Of a stretch of 64,000 nt of DNA, positions 25,820 through 35,160 are shown in pieces. Source of the stretch: Chryseobacterium sp. G0201 (GTDB lineage Bacteria; Bacteroidota; Bacteroidia; Flavobacteriales; Weeksellaceae); NCBI RefSeq assembly GCF_003815655.1, contig NZ_CP033917.1:2666001-2730000 (forward strand). Direction: 5' to 3'. Position numbers and translations under genes: made by a program. Positions within the stretch are counted from its first letter, which is position 1. Every line of letters starts with the position of its first letter. The notes under the pieces are model-generated. The model was not told the origin of the DNA. It was given only the letters and a program-made list of their open reading frames with translations, and did not search any database.

Positions 25820-26770
25820 ATGAAGTTCAGGACTATAGTTGACATCAAAGAATCGGAGAAAAAGATAGAAATTGAAGATAAGATATTTTCAATAGGTTCT
25901 TGTTTTGCCTCTGAAATGTCTGATTTGTTTTATGATGGTCAGCTTCAAACGGTCAATAATCCGTTTGGGACTGTTTTTAACCCATTTTCGATCAGCAATT
26001 CCATTAAGACCTTGCATGATTCGGAGTTTTATAATGAAGAGGATTTAATCACCTTTAATGATGAATTTATTTCTTTAGATCATCACACGAACTTTGACAC
26101 AAGATTTGTTCATCAGACATTAGAAAAAATAAACTCTAAGATTGAAGAAGGCAATAGATTTCTTCAGGAAACAAATTGGGTCATCATAACATACGGAACT
26201 TCATTTATATATGAATTTCTCCCGAAAAATAAATTGGTTGCCAATTGCCATAAAATTCCTCAAAAATTCTTTGAAAAAAGATTGTTGACACATCAAGAAC
26301 TCACAGACTCCATTTACAATACGATTTTGAATCTGAATGATATTTGTAAAGATGATGTTCAGATCTTATTTACGGTTTCGCCGGTTCGCCATACAAAAGA
26401 TGGAATGGTTGAAAATCAATTAAGTAAGTCGAAATTAATTACAGCCATTCATGAAGCCATTTTGATGTTTGAAAACTGTCATTATCTTCCGATTTATGAG
26501 ATTTTAATGGATGATTTGCGAGATTATCGTTTTTATAAAGAAGATATGATACATCCGAATTCTCAGGCGGTAAATTATATTTTTGAAAAGTTCGGAAGTG
26601 CTTATTTTTCTAATGAAACACAGGATTTTATTAAAGAAAACTTTAAAATAACTAAAGCTTTAGAACACAGAACGAACGACGATAAAGATCCAAAATATCT
26701 TGAGTTTAAAGAAAAACTGAACGAAAAGATCGAGGCTCAACGTAAAAAAGTAAAACATAAAATATTCTAG
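25820..26770 (+). CDS. GSCFA family protein
   Basis: This 316-aa protein shows the family's defining motif, FSIGSCFASEMSDLF (about residues 25-39), followed by NPFGTVFNPFSI and the TVSPVRHTKDG segment with an IHPN near the C-terminal third, typical of this SGNH-like domain. GSCFA proteins are uncharacterised; the Gly-x-Ser start and the DMIHPNSQA block resemble SGNH hydrolases, so an esterase-like activity is possible. It is followed seven bases later by the DUF4269 gene, in a run with tatD. Cytoplasmic as far as can be seen. Confidence 0.9.
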   Translation: MKFRTIVDIKESEKKIEIEDKIFSIGSCFASEMSDLFYDGQLQTVNNPFGTVFNPFSISNSIKTLHDSEFYNEEDLITFNDEFISLDHHTNFDTRFVHQTLEKINSKIEEGNRFLQETNWVIITYGTSFIYEFLPKNKLVANCHKIPQKFFEKRLLTHQELTDSIYNTILNLNDICKDDVQILFTVSPVRHTKDGMVENQLSKSKLITAIHEAILMFENCHYLPIYEILMDDLRDYRFYKEDMIHPNSQAVNYIFEKFGSAYFSNETQDFIKENFKITKALEHRTNDDKDPKYLEFKEKLNEKIEAQRKKVKHKIF

Positions 26771-26777
26771 TTTTAAA

Positions 26778-27293
26778 ATGATCGACTTTACAAAAATTGA
26801 TTATTTAAAAGTGGGAAATGATAAGCAAAAAAGAGCTTATGAAGTTCTTATCAAATATAGAATTTTCGAAAAACTAAGTAATTATTCTCCCATTTTAGCC
26901 GGAACAATTCCGATCGAAATTGATATTGAAGGAAGTGATTTAGATATAATCTGTGAAGTCGAAAATGAGACCGAATTTATGGGAGTTTTAAATCAAATAT
27001 TACCTCAAAATATTGATTTTAAGATTGAAACGAATGTAATTAATAAAGAAAATTGCATTGTTCTGAATTCTATATTAGAAGAATTTCCCATTGAAATTTT
27101 CGGACACAATAAACCCACAACAGAACAAAACGCTTATCGGCATATGATCGTCGAATACAAAATATTACTGGCAAAAGGAGATGATTTTAAACAAAAAATA
27201 ATAGAATTAAAGAAAAAAGGAATTAAAACCGAACCCGCTTTTGGCTTATTAATGAACCTTGAAAGTCCTTATGAAGATCTATTAAAACTTTAA
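26778..27293 (+). CDS. DUF4269 family protein (nucleotidyltransferase-like)
   Basis: This 171-aa protein matches DUF4269, with ILAGTIPIEIDIEGSDLDIICE, which looks like the GS...DxD core of a minimal nucleotidyltransferase (acidic residues DIEGSDLDI), and AYRHMIVEYKILL in the second half. No function is established. It sits between GSCFA (seven-base gap) and tatD (five-base gap), clearly one operon. Confidence 0.85.
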   Translation: MIDFTKIDYLKVGNDKQKRAYEVLIKYRIFEKLSNYSPILAGTIPIEIDIEGSDLDIICEVENETEFMGVLNQILPQNIDFKIETNVINKENCIVLNSILEEFPIEIFGHNKPTTEQNAYRHMIVEYKILLAKGDDFKQKIIELKKKGIKTEPAFGLLMNLESPYEDLLKL

Positions 27294-27298
27294 AAATA

Positions 27299-28066
27299 AT
27301 GATTGATACACATACACACTTATATTCGGAAGAATTTGACGAAGATAGAAAAGATGCCATTCAAAGAGCTTTAGATAAAGGAATTACAGAATTTTATCTT
27401 CCTGCAATCGATTCAGAATCTCACGAAAAAATGCTTCAGTTGGAAACAGAATATCCAAATCAGATTTTCTCAATGATGGGACTTCATCCTTGCTATGTAA
27501 AGCCCGAATCTTGGGAAAAAGAATTAGAAATTGTTAAAAACTATCTTGATAAAAGACATTTTCCTGCAATCGGAGAAATTGGAATTGATTTGTATTGGGA
27601 TAAAACGACTTTAGATATTCAAATTAAAGCTTTTGAACAGCAGATTGATTGGGCGATTGAAATGGATCTACCGATTGTAATCCACACAAGAGAAAGTTTT
27701 GATGAAACTTTTGAAGTATTGGAAAGGAAAAAACATCCAAAACTTCGTGGAATTTTTCATTGTTTCTCCGGAGATTTAGAGCAGGCAAAACGTGCCATTG
27801 ATCTGAATTTCATTCTTGGAATCGGTGGGGTAGTGACCTTTAAAAATGGTAAAATAGACCAGTTTTTAAGCGAAATTCCTTTAGATAAAATTGTTCTGGA
27901 AACAGACTCACCATATTTAGCTCCGGTTCCGTACAGAGGAAAAAGAAACGAAAGTTCTTACCTTGATCTTATTGCAGGAAAACTGGTGAATATTTACAAT
28001 AAAGATTTTTCTGAGATCGATAGAATTACGACTGAGAATGCAAAGAAAATGTTTAAAAATCAATAG
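27299..28066 (+). CDS. tatD: TatD-family metal-dependent hydrolase
   Basis: This 255-aa TIM-barrel hydrolase shows MIDTHTHLY (metal-binding H-x-H), GEIGIDLYWD, IVIHTRES, FHCFSGD and LETDSPYLAP. TatD proteins are 3'-5' nucleases or deacylase-type hydrolases. The length is typical. Its stop codon lies inside the dispersed repeat at 28061. It ends the GSCFA-DUF4269-tatD operon. Confidence 0.93.
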   Translation: MIDTHTHLYSEEFDEDRKDAIQRALDKGITEFYLPAIDSESHEKMLQLETEYPNQIFSMMGLHPCYVKPESWEKELEIVKNYLDKRHFPAIGEIGIDLYWDKTTLDIQIKAFEQQIDWAIEMDLPIVIHTRESFDETFEVLERKKHPKLRGIFHCFSGDLEQAKRAIDLNFILGIGGVVTFKNGKIDQFLSEIPLDKIVLETDSPYLAPVPYRGKRNESSYLDLIAGKLVNIYNKDFSEIDRITTENAKKMFKNQ

Positions 28067-28122
28067 GAACGGGCTTAAAACTTTAATAAAAGAAATAACT
28101 TCTATTGCTTTAACCAAAACCT
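28061..28122. repeat. GGCTTTAGC family repeat, degraded copy
   Basis: It reads caataggaacgggcttaaaa at the left and attgctttaaccaaaacct at the right, matching the two arms at 7516-7578. The TAG stop codon of tatD is within it. Confidence 0.65.
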
Positions 28123-28129
28123 AAAAAAT

Positions 28130-28157
28130 AAAGCCTTCTCAATTTGAGAAGGCTTTT
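28130..28157. terminator. Bidirectional terminator between tatD and rhlE-like genes
   Basis: An 11-bp stem (28130-28140 against 28146-28156) with A and T flanks on both sides lies between the convergent ends of tatD and the helicase. Confidence 0.88.
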
Positions 28158-28160
28158 ATA

Positions 28161-29441
28161 TTATTTCTTTCTGAAAAAGCTTTTGTTTTTAGGCTTCTTC
28201 CCTGCGTCTACTGCAGGTTTCTTTTTGGTATTTGCAGTTTGAGAGGCTCTCGGTCTGTCGGTTCTGGCACCGGCAGGTTTGTTATTAGAATCTCTTTTCT
28301 GTGCAACCAGATTATCTGTATGGAAAGGATGATCTTTTACAATAGGAATTTTCATTCCGATCAGTTTTTCTGTATTTTTCAGGTTCAATAAGTCAAGTCC
28401 GTCAACAAATGAGATTGAACTTCCTTCTGCACCGGCTCTACCAGTTCTTCCGATTCTGTGAACATAGGTTTCAGAAACGTCGGAAAGCTCGAAATTAACT
28501 ACATATTTAAGCTCGTCAATATCAATTCCTCTCGCTGCAATATCTGTTGCAACAAGAACTCTTGTCTTCCCTGATTTAAAGTTATTTAAAGCATTTTGAC
28601 GGGCATTCTGAGATTTGTTTCCATGAATAGCTTCCGTAGAGATTTTGCTCGCCTGAAGTTTTCTCGCAATTTTATCTGCTCCATGTTTCGTTCTTGAAAA
28701 TACTAATACAGAATCAGAAATATCATTCTGTAAAATATGGGTAAGAAGATCCAGCTTATCATCTTTTTCAACAAAATAAACCGATTGTTTGATGGTTTCG
28801 GCTGTTGAAGAAACTGGAGTCACTTCTACTTTTACAGGATTATTTAAGATTGAATCTGCTAATTTCTGAATTTCTGAAGGCATCGTTGCCGAGAAAAATA
28901 AAGTCTGTCTTCTCTGAGGTAAAAGTTTGATTATTCTTTTTACATCATGTACAAAACCCATGTCCAGCATTCTGTCAGCTTCATCAAGTACAAAAATCTC
29001 AAGGTTTTTTAAACTTACGATTCCCTGAGCAATAAAGTCAAGCAACCTTCCCGGTGTTGCCACCAAAATATCAACTCCTCTTCTCAGAGCAGTTTCCTGG
29101 CTTCCTTGTTTTACCCCTCCGAAAACTACCAGTTCCTTTAATGGAAGGTATTTTCCGTAAGCTTTTATGTTCTCTTCGATCTGTATCGCCAATTCTCTTG
29201 TCGGAGTCAGAATAAGAGCTTTTATATGTTTATTTTGTACTTTATTTTTGGATAAATTTTGTAAAATAGGAATTGCAAAAGCCGCCGTTTTTCCGGTTCC
29301 TGTTTGTGCACATCCTAGAAAGTCTCTGCCATTTAAGATATCAGGAATCGATCTTTCCTGGATAGGAGTAGGAGTAGTATATCCTTGTTCCTGAATTGCT
29401 TTTGCAATGGGTTCTATTAGGTTTAAGTCTGTAAAATTCAA
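28161..29441 (-). CDS. rhlE: DEAD-box RNA helicase, RhlE type
   Basis: This 426-aa helicase has the Q motif (TPIQERSIP), [51 protein letters not shown] and [10 protein letters not shown]. The RhlE-like core is followed by a short basic, Lys-rich C-terminal tail (about 375-426). It unwinds RNA duplexes using ATP, in RNA turnover or ribosome assembly. It is the second DEAD-box gene in the window and lacks the DbpA-type domain of the first. Confidence 0.92.
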   Translation of the reverse strand: MNFTDLNLIEPIAKAIQEQGYTTPTPIQERSIPDILNGRDFLGCAQTGTGKTAAFAIPILQNLSKNKVQNKHIKALILTPTRELAIQIEENIKAYGKYLPLKELVVFGGVKQGSQETALRRGVDILVATPGRLLDFIAQGIVSLKNLEIFVLDEADRMLDMGFVHDVKRIIKLLPQRRQTLFFSATMPSEIQKLADSILNNPVKVEVTPVSSTAETIKQSVYFVEKDDKLDLLTHILQNDISDSVLVFSRTKHGADKIARKLQASKISTEAIHGNKSQNARQNALNNFKSGKTRVLVATDIAARGIDIDELKYVVNFELSDVSETYVHRIGRTGRAGAEGSSISFVDGLDLLNLKNTEKLIGMKIPIVKDHPFHTDNLVAQKRDSNNKPAGARTDRPRASQTANTKKKPAVDAGKKPKNKSFFRKK

Positions 29442-29468
29442 ATGAATTATTTTTTTATTTAAAGTAAA

Positions 29469-29491
29469 AATTCCCTCAATGTGAAGGAATT
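29469..29491 (-). terminator. Terminator after the 29529 lipoprotein gene
   Basis: A 10-bp stem with one G-U pair (29469-29478 against 29482-29491) is followed on the minus strand by a T run. Confidence 0.75.
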
Positions 29492-29499
29492 ATATTTTA

Positions 29500-29507
29500 C
29501 AAAGGTA
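29500..29507 (-). promoter_or_regulatory. -7 promoter element of the rhlE gene
   Basis: The minus strand reads TACCTTTG (TAnnTTTG), 58 bases upstream of the start codon. Confidence 0.5.
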
Positions 29508-29528
29508 GTCTAAATATTTTTAATTGAA

Positions 29529-30029
29529 TTATTTCACTTTCGTCCATTGTTGGTTGTATCTAAAATTTTCAATAAACTTGTAAACTTCTGCCAGTTTTTG
29601 TGTTTTATTTTTACCATAATCTTCAATATTTTCCGATGTTCCATCAGTACGCTGAAGCTTCAAAATAGCCGTAGAACGACCGTTTACCATATTATTTCCG
29701 GATCTATAAGGAGGTAAGTTTTTGAAATCTATACCATTTAATAAATAAACTAATTTGTTGTAATCTTCTTTTTTTATAGTTGCTTCGAAAGTTCCTTCTC
29801 GTTTTTGAGAACGTTTATTTTCTGAATTAAGTTTTGGGAAATTATAATGTTCCGCCTCTAAAACTGCTGTTCTGTCGGGGTTGAGAGTCATTGTAAAGAC
29901 AGGATCAAACTCTAAGTAAGATGTTGAAGTATATCTTATTGCAGCGTATTTTGGCTGGCTGCTTTGTGCATTTTGAGAATTACATGAAAAGAATAAAAAA
30001 AATGCAAAAAGAGGGAATAAGTATTTCAT
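29529..30029 (-). CDS. DUF6438-like lipoprotein without the cysteine motif
   Basis: This 166-aa lipoprotein has a lipobox ending FFSC (Cys16). It is a close paralogue of the gene at 30202: both have R/E-Y-x-[ST]-T, then DRTAVLEAEH, REGTFEATIK, YNKLVYLLNGID, EDYGKN and a QQWTKVK end. Where its neighbour has CFGFCPVYSM, this copy has YLEFDPVFTM, so both cysteines are lost. The DUF6438 domain has no known function. It is likely membrane-anchored in the envelope. Confidence 0.82.
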   Translation of the reverse strand: MKYLFPLFAFFLFFSCNSQNAQSSQPKYAAIRYTSTSYLEFDPVFTMTLNPDRTAVLEAEHYNFPKLNSENKRSQKREGTFEATIKKEDYNKLVYLLNGIDFKNLPPYRSGNNMVNGRSTAILKLQRTDGTSENIEDYGKNKTQKLAEVYKFIENFRYNQQWTKVK

Positions 30030-30142
30030 TTTTATGTTTTGCTGGAATCTCTCAATAATTGTTCCAAATGATGTTGCATCTGGTTTTTCAATCCAGCTAA
30101 TAATATTAATGATAAAATGAATAAATATCTTTTAAATAAAAA

Positions 30143-30163
30143 ATTCCTTCATTTAGAAGGAAT
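30143..30163 (-). terminator. Terminator after the 30202 lipoprotein gene
   Basis: An 8-bp stem (30143-30150 against 30156-30163) is followed on the minus strand by a T run. Confidence 0.78.
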
Positions 30164-30201
30164 CGTAATATATAAAAATGTGATTTGGTGTTTTAATGAA
30201 A

Positions 30202-30705
30202 TTATTTCACTTTCGTCCATTGTTGGTTAAGTTTTAAATCTTCAAAAAACTTGTATACTTCAAGTAGTTTTTCGCTTCCTCTTTTTCCGTAGTCTTCCAC
30301 TTGTTTTGAAGTTCCATCAGCAAAATTGACAGTTAGATATGAAGTTGAAAGATCAGATACTTTTTGACCGTATTTTTCATTTAAATTTTTAACATCTAAA
30401 CCATTCAATAGAGAAACAAGCTTGTTGTAATCTGCTTCTTTTATCGTTGCTTTAAAAGTTCCTTCACGTGGTTTTGAAAACTCATCTTTCGAAGGTGTTT
30501 TTGTAAAATTAAAATGTTCCGCTTCTAAAACTGCTGTTCTGTCTGCTTTGATTGTCATTGAATAAACCGGACAAAATCCAAAACATGGTGTTGTTTTATA
30601 TTCAATTGTAGAATATTTTGATTTGTTATTCTGTGTGTTTTGTGTATTCTGAGAATTGCATGAGAACATGAAAACGAATGCAACAAGACCTAGTAAATAT
30701 TTCAT
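30202..30705 (-). CDS. DUF6438 lipoprotein
   Basis: This 167-aa lipoprotein has a lipobox with Cys16 (MFSC). It carries the DUF6438 pattern with a cysteine pair in TTPCFGFCPVYSMTI, followed by DRTAVLEAEHFNF, REGTFKATIKEADYNKLV and a VEDYGKRG segment. The cysteines may form a disulphide outside the cytoplasm. The gene lies in tandem with its paralogue at 29529, and each has its own terminator. Function unknown. Confidence 0.85.
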   Translation of the reverse strand: MKYLLGLVAFVFMFSCNSQNTQNTQNNKSKYSTIEYKTTPCFGFCPVYSMTIKADRTAVLEAEHFNFTKTPSKDEFSKPREGTFKATIKEADYNKLVSLLNGLDVKNLNEKYGQKVSDLSTSYLTVNFADGTSKQVEDYGKRGSEKLLEVYKFFEDLKLNQQWTKVK

Positions 30706-30864
30706 AGTTTAAATTTGATTGGGGTATTTCAATAATTGTTCCAAAGCAACTGTTTTACTTTAAAATTAACTATTTGTTTAATTTGAGTGAAAATTATTCT
30801 AAGAATATTATAAAAATGTAAATAAAATAAGTAATTACGTAAAATTATTCTAATTTAAGTGATA

Positions 30865-30872
30865 TATATTTG
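30865..30872 (+). promoter_or_regulatory. -7 promoter element of the 30898 gene
   Basis: TATATTTG matches TAnnTTTG, 25 bases upstream of the ATG at 30898. Confidence 0.6.
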
Positions 30873-30897
30873 ATGAGAAAACAAACTATAATAACTC

Positions 30898-32070
30898 ATG
30901 AAAAAAACTATCATTTTATTGGCAGCAGTTTTAGGTATTACTGCAAATGCACAAACATGGAATCTTGCAGGAAATGCAGGAACAACTGCTACAGATTTTA
31001 TTGGAACAACTGATGCCCAACCTTTGATTTTTAAAACAAATAATGCTGAAAAAATGAAGATCAACCCTGATGGGAGATTCATATTTTTTAACGTAAACAC
31101 ACCGGGGCAGCTTTGGGATAAGAATTTATTTTTTGGTGGCGGAATAAATAATGCAACAACTTTTAATAATGCAGTATTCGGAATGGGAGCATTTACCCAA
31201 AATACTGTTGGTGGCGGAAATACAGCGCTGGGAACCAATTCAATGTCTTTGATGACAAGTGGAGAAATAAATGTATCTGTAGGTTTTAATTCGATGAGAA
31301 ATACTCAGGGTGGGTCTTCGAATGTTGCAGTAGGAATGAATTCATTAGAATATTTCCAGAACGGAAATGGAAATGTAGGTGTGGGGACTGGGGCAATGGG
31401 AGCCGGAAGTCTGGTAGGAGATTCTAACGTAGCTGTCGGATTAAGCGCTTTAAGATATCTCAACAGCGGAAACTCAAATGTTGTATTGGGCGCAGAGTCA
31501 TTCAGAGCAATAAGTAAAGGTTCTAATAACATTAATGTAGGTTTTTCTAATGCAAGATATATTACTTCTGGAAGCAATAATATTTTTATTGGAAGTAATA
31601 TAACTCCATATAATACAACTTCTCCCAATAATGAACTTAACATTGGAAATTGGATTGTAGGAAATAACGGAACAATCGGCATAGGTACTTTTACTGCTCA
31701 GCTACCTGTTGACGGTATTGCGCCAGACGGCGAAAAGTATAAACTTTTTGTAAAAGACGGTATAAGAACCGAAAAAGTAAAAGTAGACATCGCAGCTAGC
31801 AACGGATGGGCAGATTATGTTTTTGAAAAAGATTATAAATTGATGTCATTGAATGATTTGAGTCAATTCATTAATAAAAATGGTCATTTACCGGAAGTTC
31901 CTACCACAAAAGAAGCTATTGAAAATGGGATAGAACTAAAAGAAATGAATATTCTTTTACTAAAAAAGGTTGAGGAATTAACTCTTCACTTGATTCAACA
32001 AAATAAAGAATTGGTATCTCAAAAAGAAGAAATTCAAGCATTGAAAAAAGAAATCAGATCTTCAAATTAA
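30898..32070 (+). CDS. Secreted YadA-head-repeat protein with C-terminal coiled coil, copy 1
   Basis: This 390-aa protein has a signal peptide (to ITANAQ, about residue 19). A long series of short repeats of the form N-x-x-[VI]-G-x-x-[AS]-[LM] runs from about 85 to 250 (NTALGTNSM, NVSVGFNSM, NVAVGMNSL, NVAVGLSAL), like the left-handed beta-roll of trimeric autotransporter heads. A conserved C-terminal part follows (SNGWADYVFEKDYKLMSLND, then HLPEVPTTKEAIENGIELKEM) and a coiled coil to the end. It has neither a YadA anchor nor a T9SS tail. It pairs with the T9SS protein 19 bases downstream, and the pair is duplicated at 33985-36864. Confidence 0.8.
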   Translation: MKKTIILLAAVLGITANAQTWNLAGNAGTTATDFIGTTDAQPLIFKTNNAEKMKINPDGRFIFFNVNTPGQLWDKNLFFGGGINNATTFNNAVFGMGAFTQNTVGGGNTALGTNSMSLMTSGEINVSVGFNSMRNTQGGSSNVAVGMNSLEYFQNGNGNVGVGTGAMGAGSLVGDSNVAVGLSALRYLNSGNSNVVLGAESFRAISKGSNNINVGFSNARYITSGSNNIFIGSNITPYNTTSPNNELNIGNWIVGNNGTIGIGTFTAQLPVDGIAPDGEKYKLFVKDGIRTEKVKVDIAASNGWADYVFEKDYKLMSLNDLSQFINKNGHLPEVPTTKEAIENGIELKEMNILLLKKVEELTLHLIQQNKELVSQKEEIQALKKEIRSSN

Positions 32071-32089
32071 TTTTTTAAAACTTTAAATT

Positions 32090-33904
32090 ATGAAGACAAA
32101 AATTTCTTTCATAGCATTTCTCATAGCTTTGAGTACAAACTTTTTGTTTGCTCAGCATCAGAATGACAACTGGCTGTTTGGAAATAGCAAATGGCTGTTT
32201 GATAATACTGCACCTAATGGTTTTACACATACCACTAATGTTACTCCAGCTATAAGATATACAAGTTCTGTGATCAGTGATAAGAATACAGGAGAGCTGC
32301 TTTTTTCTTGCAATGGATATAGTGTCTATAACAAAAATGGCGTTATAATGGATAATGGGAATGAAATGTTTGGAGCAGCTAATACAACCTATCAGTATCA
32401 GTCATTTGGGAATCCATCAGATCAATCCTCAATTATACTTCCAGTTCCTGGTTCGAGATTATTGTATTATGTATTTTATATTAATGGAAACAGGTATATG
32501 AATGATCAAATCTATGTGCAGGCTCTCAATCCTACCACTAATTACGGTCTTAGATATGCCATTGTTGATATGTCCTTGAATGGCGGTTTGGGTAAAGTGA
32601 TTTCAAAAAACAATGTATTGTTTACTAATTCTGGAACTAATGCACTTACCTCCACATTTGCGAGCGATGGAAATTCTTATTGGATTGTAACGGCTAATAA
32701 CGGCAATTATCTATCCTATAAACTAGATTCAAATGGCTTGAATACATCTCCTGTCGTAAGTCCAGGAGTAAATTTGGGTTCATTTATTAAAATTTCACCT
32801 AATGCTAAAAAACTTTTAACACGAGAATACAAAAGTGTTTGGCTTTATGATTTTAATAATACAACAGGAAGTGTGACGAGTCCTTATAATATTATCCCTA
32901 ATGATAACTTTGCAGGATATTATGATGATGATAGTGGTGGCCCAAACAGCGCAGAATTCTCTCCAGACAGTAATATTGTATACTTTATTAGTGCAGGGGC
33001 TAATCTTTGTTTATATCCTGCGTGTATTGGTAATATTAGCTGGTCTGGTTTATCAATGTACAATATCAGTACAGCAAGTTTAGTAGGAGTTGAAAATACA
33101 TCGATTCATTATAAATTTTCATTGAATGGATTAACTGCCGGAATGCAACTTGCAAAAAATGGTAAAATATATTTAATATATAATGCTCTACTTAATGATA
33201 CTGAAGGATATGGGTATAAGGAAGTAATATTTGGAAATACGATTCCTAATACCTCAAATTTTACATCTTATGATTGGGGAGTGATTAATACTCCAAATGT
33301 GTGGAGCCCTGCAGTAAGCCCTTTAACTACGATAACACCACAAAAAGGAACTCGAAATGGGTTTTCTTTTCCTCAATTAATTCCATCTTTAGATAACATT
33401 GTCAATCCTTGTCCCGACGTTTTATATATTACAACACCGGTAACATCTTCTCAGGTTTTTCAGGCCGGAAAATCAATCTTTGCATCTTCAACAATAAATG
33501 ATAATCTGAGTGTAGAATATAAAGCTGGCTTAAATGTTAATTTAAACCCGGGCTTCTTTATGAAAGGGGATTTAAGAGGAAATTTTAAAGCATATATTAG
33601 TCCGTGCACAATTACTAGTTTCAATAAAGTAGGACCAAGTAACATTGAGCCAACTTTTGCTAAGACAAGTACTATCGCAGCTTCGGAAGTTAAAATTTAT
33701 CCAAATCCGGCTTCTACTGTTGTGAAAATAGACTCTGGTAAAAATAAATTAATGAGTTGGACGCTTTACGATCTTTCAGGTAAAAATATTTTGAATGGAA
33801 ATGATCTCAGTGTTCCTGTTGAAAATCTTCCAAAATCCGCTTATTTGTTAATGATTAAGCTTGATAATGGAAATACAATTACTAAAAAAATTATTGTTCA
33901 GTAA
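32090..33904 (+). CDS. T9SS type A sorting-domain secreted protein, copy 1
   Basis: This 604-aa protein has a signal peptide (to FLFAQ, about 22), a QNDNWLFGNSKW start, a propeller-like central region with EFSPDSNIVYFISAG, then a beta-rich segment with VEYKAGLNVNLNPGFFMKGD (3-coathanger-stack type), and a C-terminal T9SS type A sorting domain (about 535-604: KIYPNPAST, WTLYDLSGK, KIIVQ). It should cross the outer membrane by the type IX system. It is 19 bases after the head-repeat gene and has a full-length paralogue at 35161. Function unknown. Confidence 0.88.
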   Translation: MKTKISFIAFLIALSTNFLFAQHQNDNWLFGNSKWLFDNTAPNGFTHTTNVTPAIRYTSSVISDKNTGELLFSCNGYSVYNKNGVIMDNGNEMFGAANTTYQYQSFGNPSDQSSIILPVPGSRLLYYVFYINGNRYMNDQIYVQALNPTTNYGLRYAIVDMSLNGGLGKVISKNNVLFTNSGTNALTSTFASDGNSYWIVTANNGNYLSYKLDSNGLNTSPVVSPGVNLGSFIKISPNAKKLLTREYKSVWLYDFNNTTGSVTSPYNIIPNDNFAGYYDDDSGGPNSAEFSPDSNIVYFISAGANLCLYPACIGNISWSGLSMYNISTASLVGVENTSIHYKFSLNGLTAGMQLAKNGKIYLIYNALLNDTEGYGYKEVIFGNTIPNTSNFTSYDWGVINTPNVWSPAVSPLTTITPQKGTRNGFSFPQLIPSLDNIVNPCPDVLYITTPVTSSQVFQAGKSIFASSTINDNLSVEYKAGLNVNLNPGFFMKGDLRGNFKAYISPCTITSFNKVGPSNIEPTFAKTSTIAASEVKIYPNPASTVVKIDSGKNKLMSWTLYDLSGKNILNGNDLSVPVENLPKSAYLLMIKLDNGNTITKKIIVQ

Positions 33905-33919
33905 AACACATTAATAATC

Positions 33920-33952
33920 AAGGAGAGAGAGTTTTTCTTTCTCCTTTTTTTA
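33920..33952 (+). terminator. Likely terminator between the two cassettes
   Basis: A 10-bp imperfect stem (aaggagagag against ctttctcctt) precedes a T run. It ends the first two-gene cassette. Confidence 0.65.
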
Positions 33953-33984
33953 TCTATAATAATGCATAAAACTAATTTTTAATC

Positions 33985-35139
33985 ATGAAAAAAACTATTA
34001 TTTTAATTGTTGCTGTATTAGGTTTACAGGCAAATGCACAATCATGGAATCTTACAGGGAATTCGGGAACTAATCCAACTACTAATTTTTTAGGAACTAC
34101 AGATAATCAGCCTTTGATTTTTAAAACTAATAATGCGGAAAAATTTCGAATTACGGAAGGGAATAAAATAGTAGTACAAGGTATTTCTACTATAGGTTCA
34201 GTTTGGGATAAAAATCTTTTTTTCGCAGGTGGTAATGACGCTACGACAGGAGTACTTAATACTGTTTTTGGTTTTGGGGCTCTTACGCTAAATACAATTG
34301 GAGCTTCAAATACTGCTATTGGAGCTAATAGCATATCCTCCATGACAAATGGAAGTTATAATGTGGCAATTGGAGTGAATTCACTAAGATTATCTATTAC
34401 TGGTGATTTAAATGTTGCTGTAGGTATGAAATCAATGGAAGGATTAGGAGAATATGTAGAAAATACTGCTATTGGTTACGCTTCATTAGCAAGAGAAAAC
34501 ACTATGGCTGGAGACAAGATCTCTTATAATACAGCTTTAGGAAGTAGAACGATGGCTTATTTAAAAAATGGGCAAAATAATATTGCTATCGGCTATAACG
34601 CCATCAAACTGATGAATTCGGGGAATAGTAATATTGCAATTGGTAACAATAGTGGTTACTCCCTTAGCAGTGGGAATGGGAATATCCTTATCGGAGATAA
34701 CGTAAATGCTAAAACTGCCACTTCAAACAACGAATTAAACATCGGAAATTGGATCGTCGGAAACAACGGAACAATCGGTATCGGACAGTTTACAAATCAA
34801 TTACCTGCAGATGGAATTTCATCAGACGGCGAAAAGTATAAACTTTTTGTAAAAGACGGTATAAGAACCGAAAAAGTAAAAGTAGATATCGCAGCAAGCA
34901 ACGGATGGGCAGATTATGTTTTTGAAAAAGATTATAAGTTGATGTCATTGAATGATCTTAGCCAGTTTATCAATAAAAATGGTCATTTACCGGAAGTTCC
35001 TACCACAAAAGAAGCGATTGAAAATGGGATAGAATTAAAAGAAATGAATATTCTTCTTTTAAAGAAAATTGAAGAGCTTACACTTCACGCAATCCAGCAA
35101 CAAAAACGCATTGAGGTTTTAGAAAAGAAAATGAAATAA
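33985..35139 (+). CDS. Secreted YadA-head-repeat protein with C-terminal coiled coil, copy 2
   Basis: This 384-aa protein is a paralogue of the 30898 gene: a signal peptide (to QANAQ), the head-like repeats (NTAIGANSI, NVAIGVNSL, NVAVGMKSM, NIAIGYNAI, NIAIGNNSG) and the same C-terminal part. From about residue 245 the two proteins are nearly identical, while the repeat region has diverged. It is 21 bases upstream of its T9SS partner. Confidence 0.8.
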   Translation: MKKTIILIVAVLGLQANAQSWNLTGNSGTNPTTNFLGTTDNQPLIFKTNNAEKFRITEGNKIVVQGISTIGSVWDKNLFFAGGNDATTGVLNTVFGFGALTLNTIGASNTAIGANSISSMTNGSYNVAIGVNSLRLSITGDLNVAVGMKSMEGLGEYVENTAIGYASLARENTMAGDKISYNTALGSRTMAYLKNGQNNIAIGYNAIKLMNSGNSNIAIGNNSGYSLSSGNGNILIGDNVNAKTATSNNELNIGNWIVGNNGTIGIGQFTNQLPADGISSDGEKYKLFVKDGIRTEKVKVDIAASNGWADYVFEKDYKLMSLNDLSQFINKNGHLPEVPTTKEAIENGIELKEMNILLLKKIEELTLHAIQQQKRIEVLEKKMK

Positions 35140-35160
35140 TGAGGTGTAAAAATTAAAAAT

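Noticed and set aside
31170..31620. Nucleotide tandem repeats in the head-repeat gene as a satellite
   Set aside because: The periodicity is at protein level (beta-roll repeats) within an intact coding frame; DNA repeats are degenerate.
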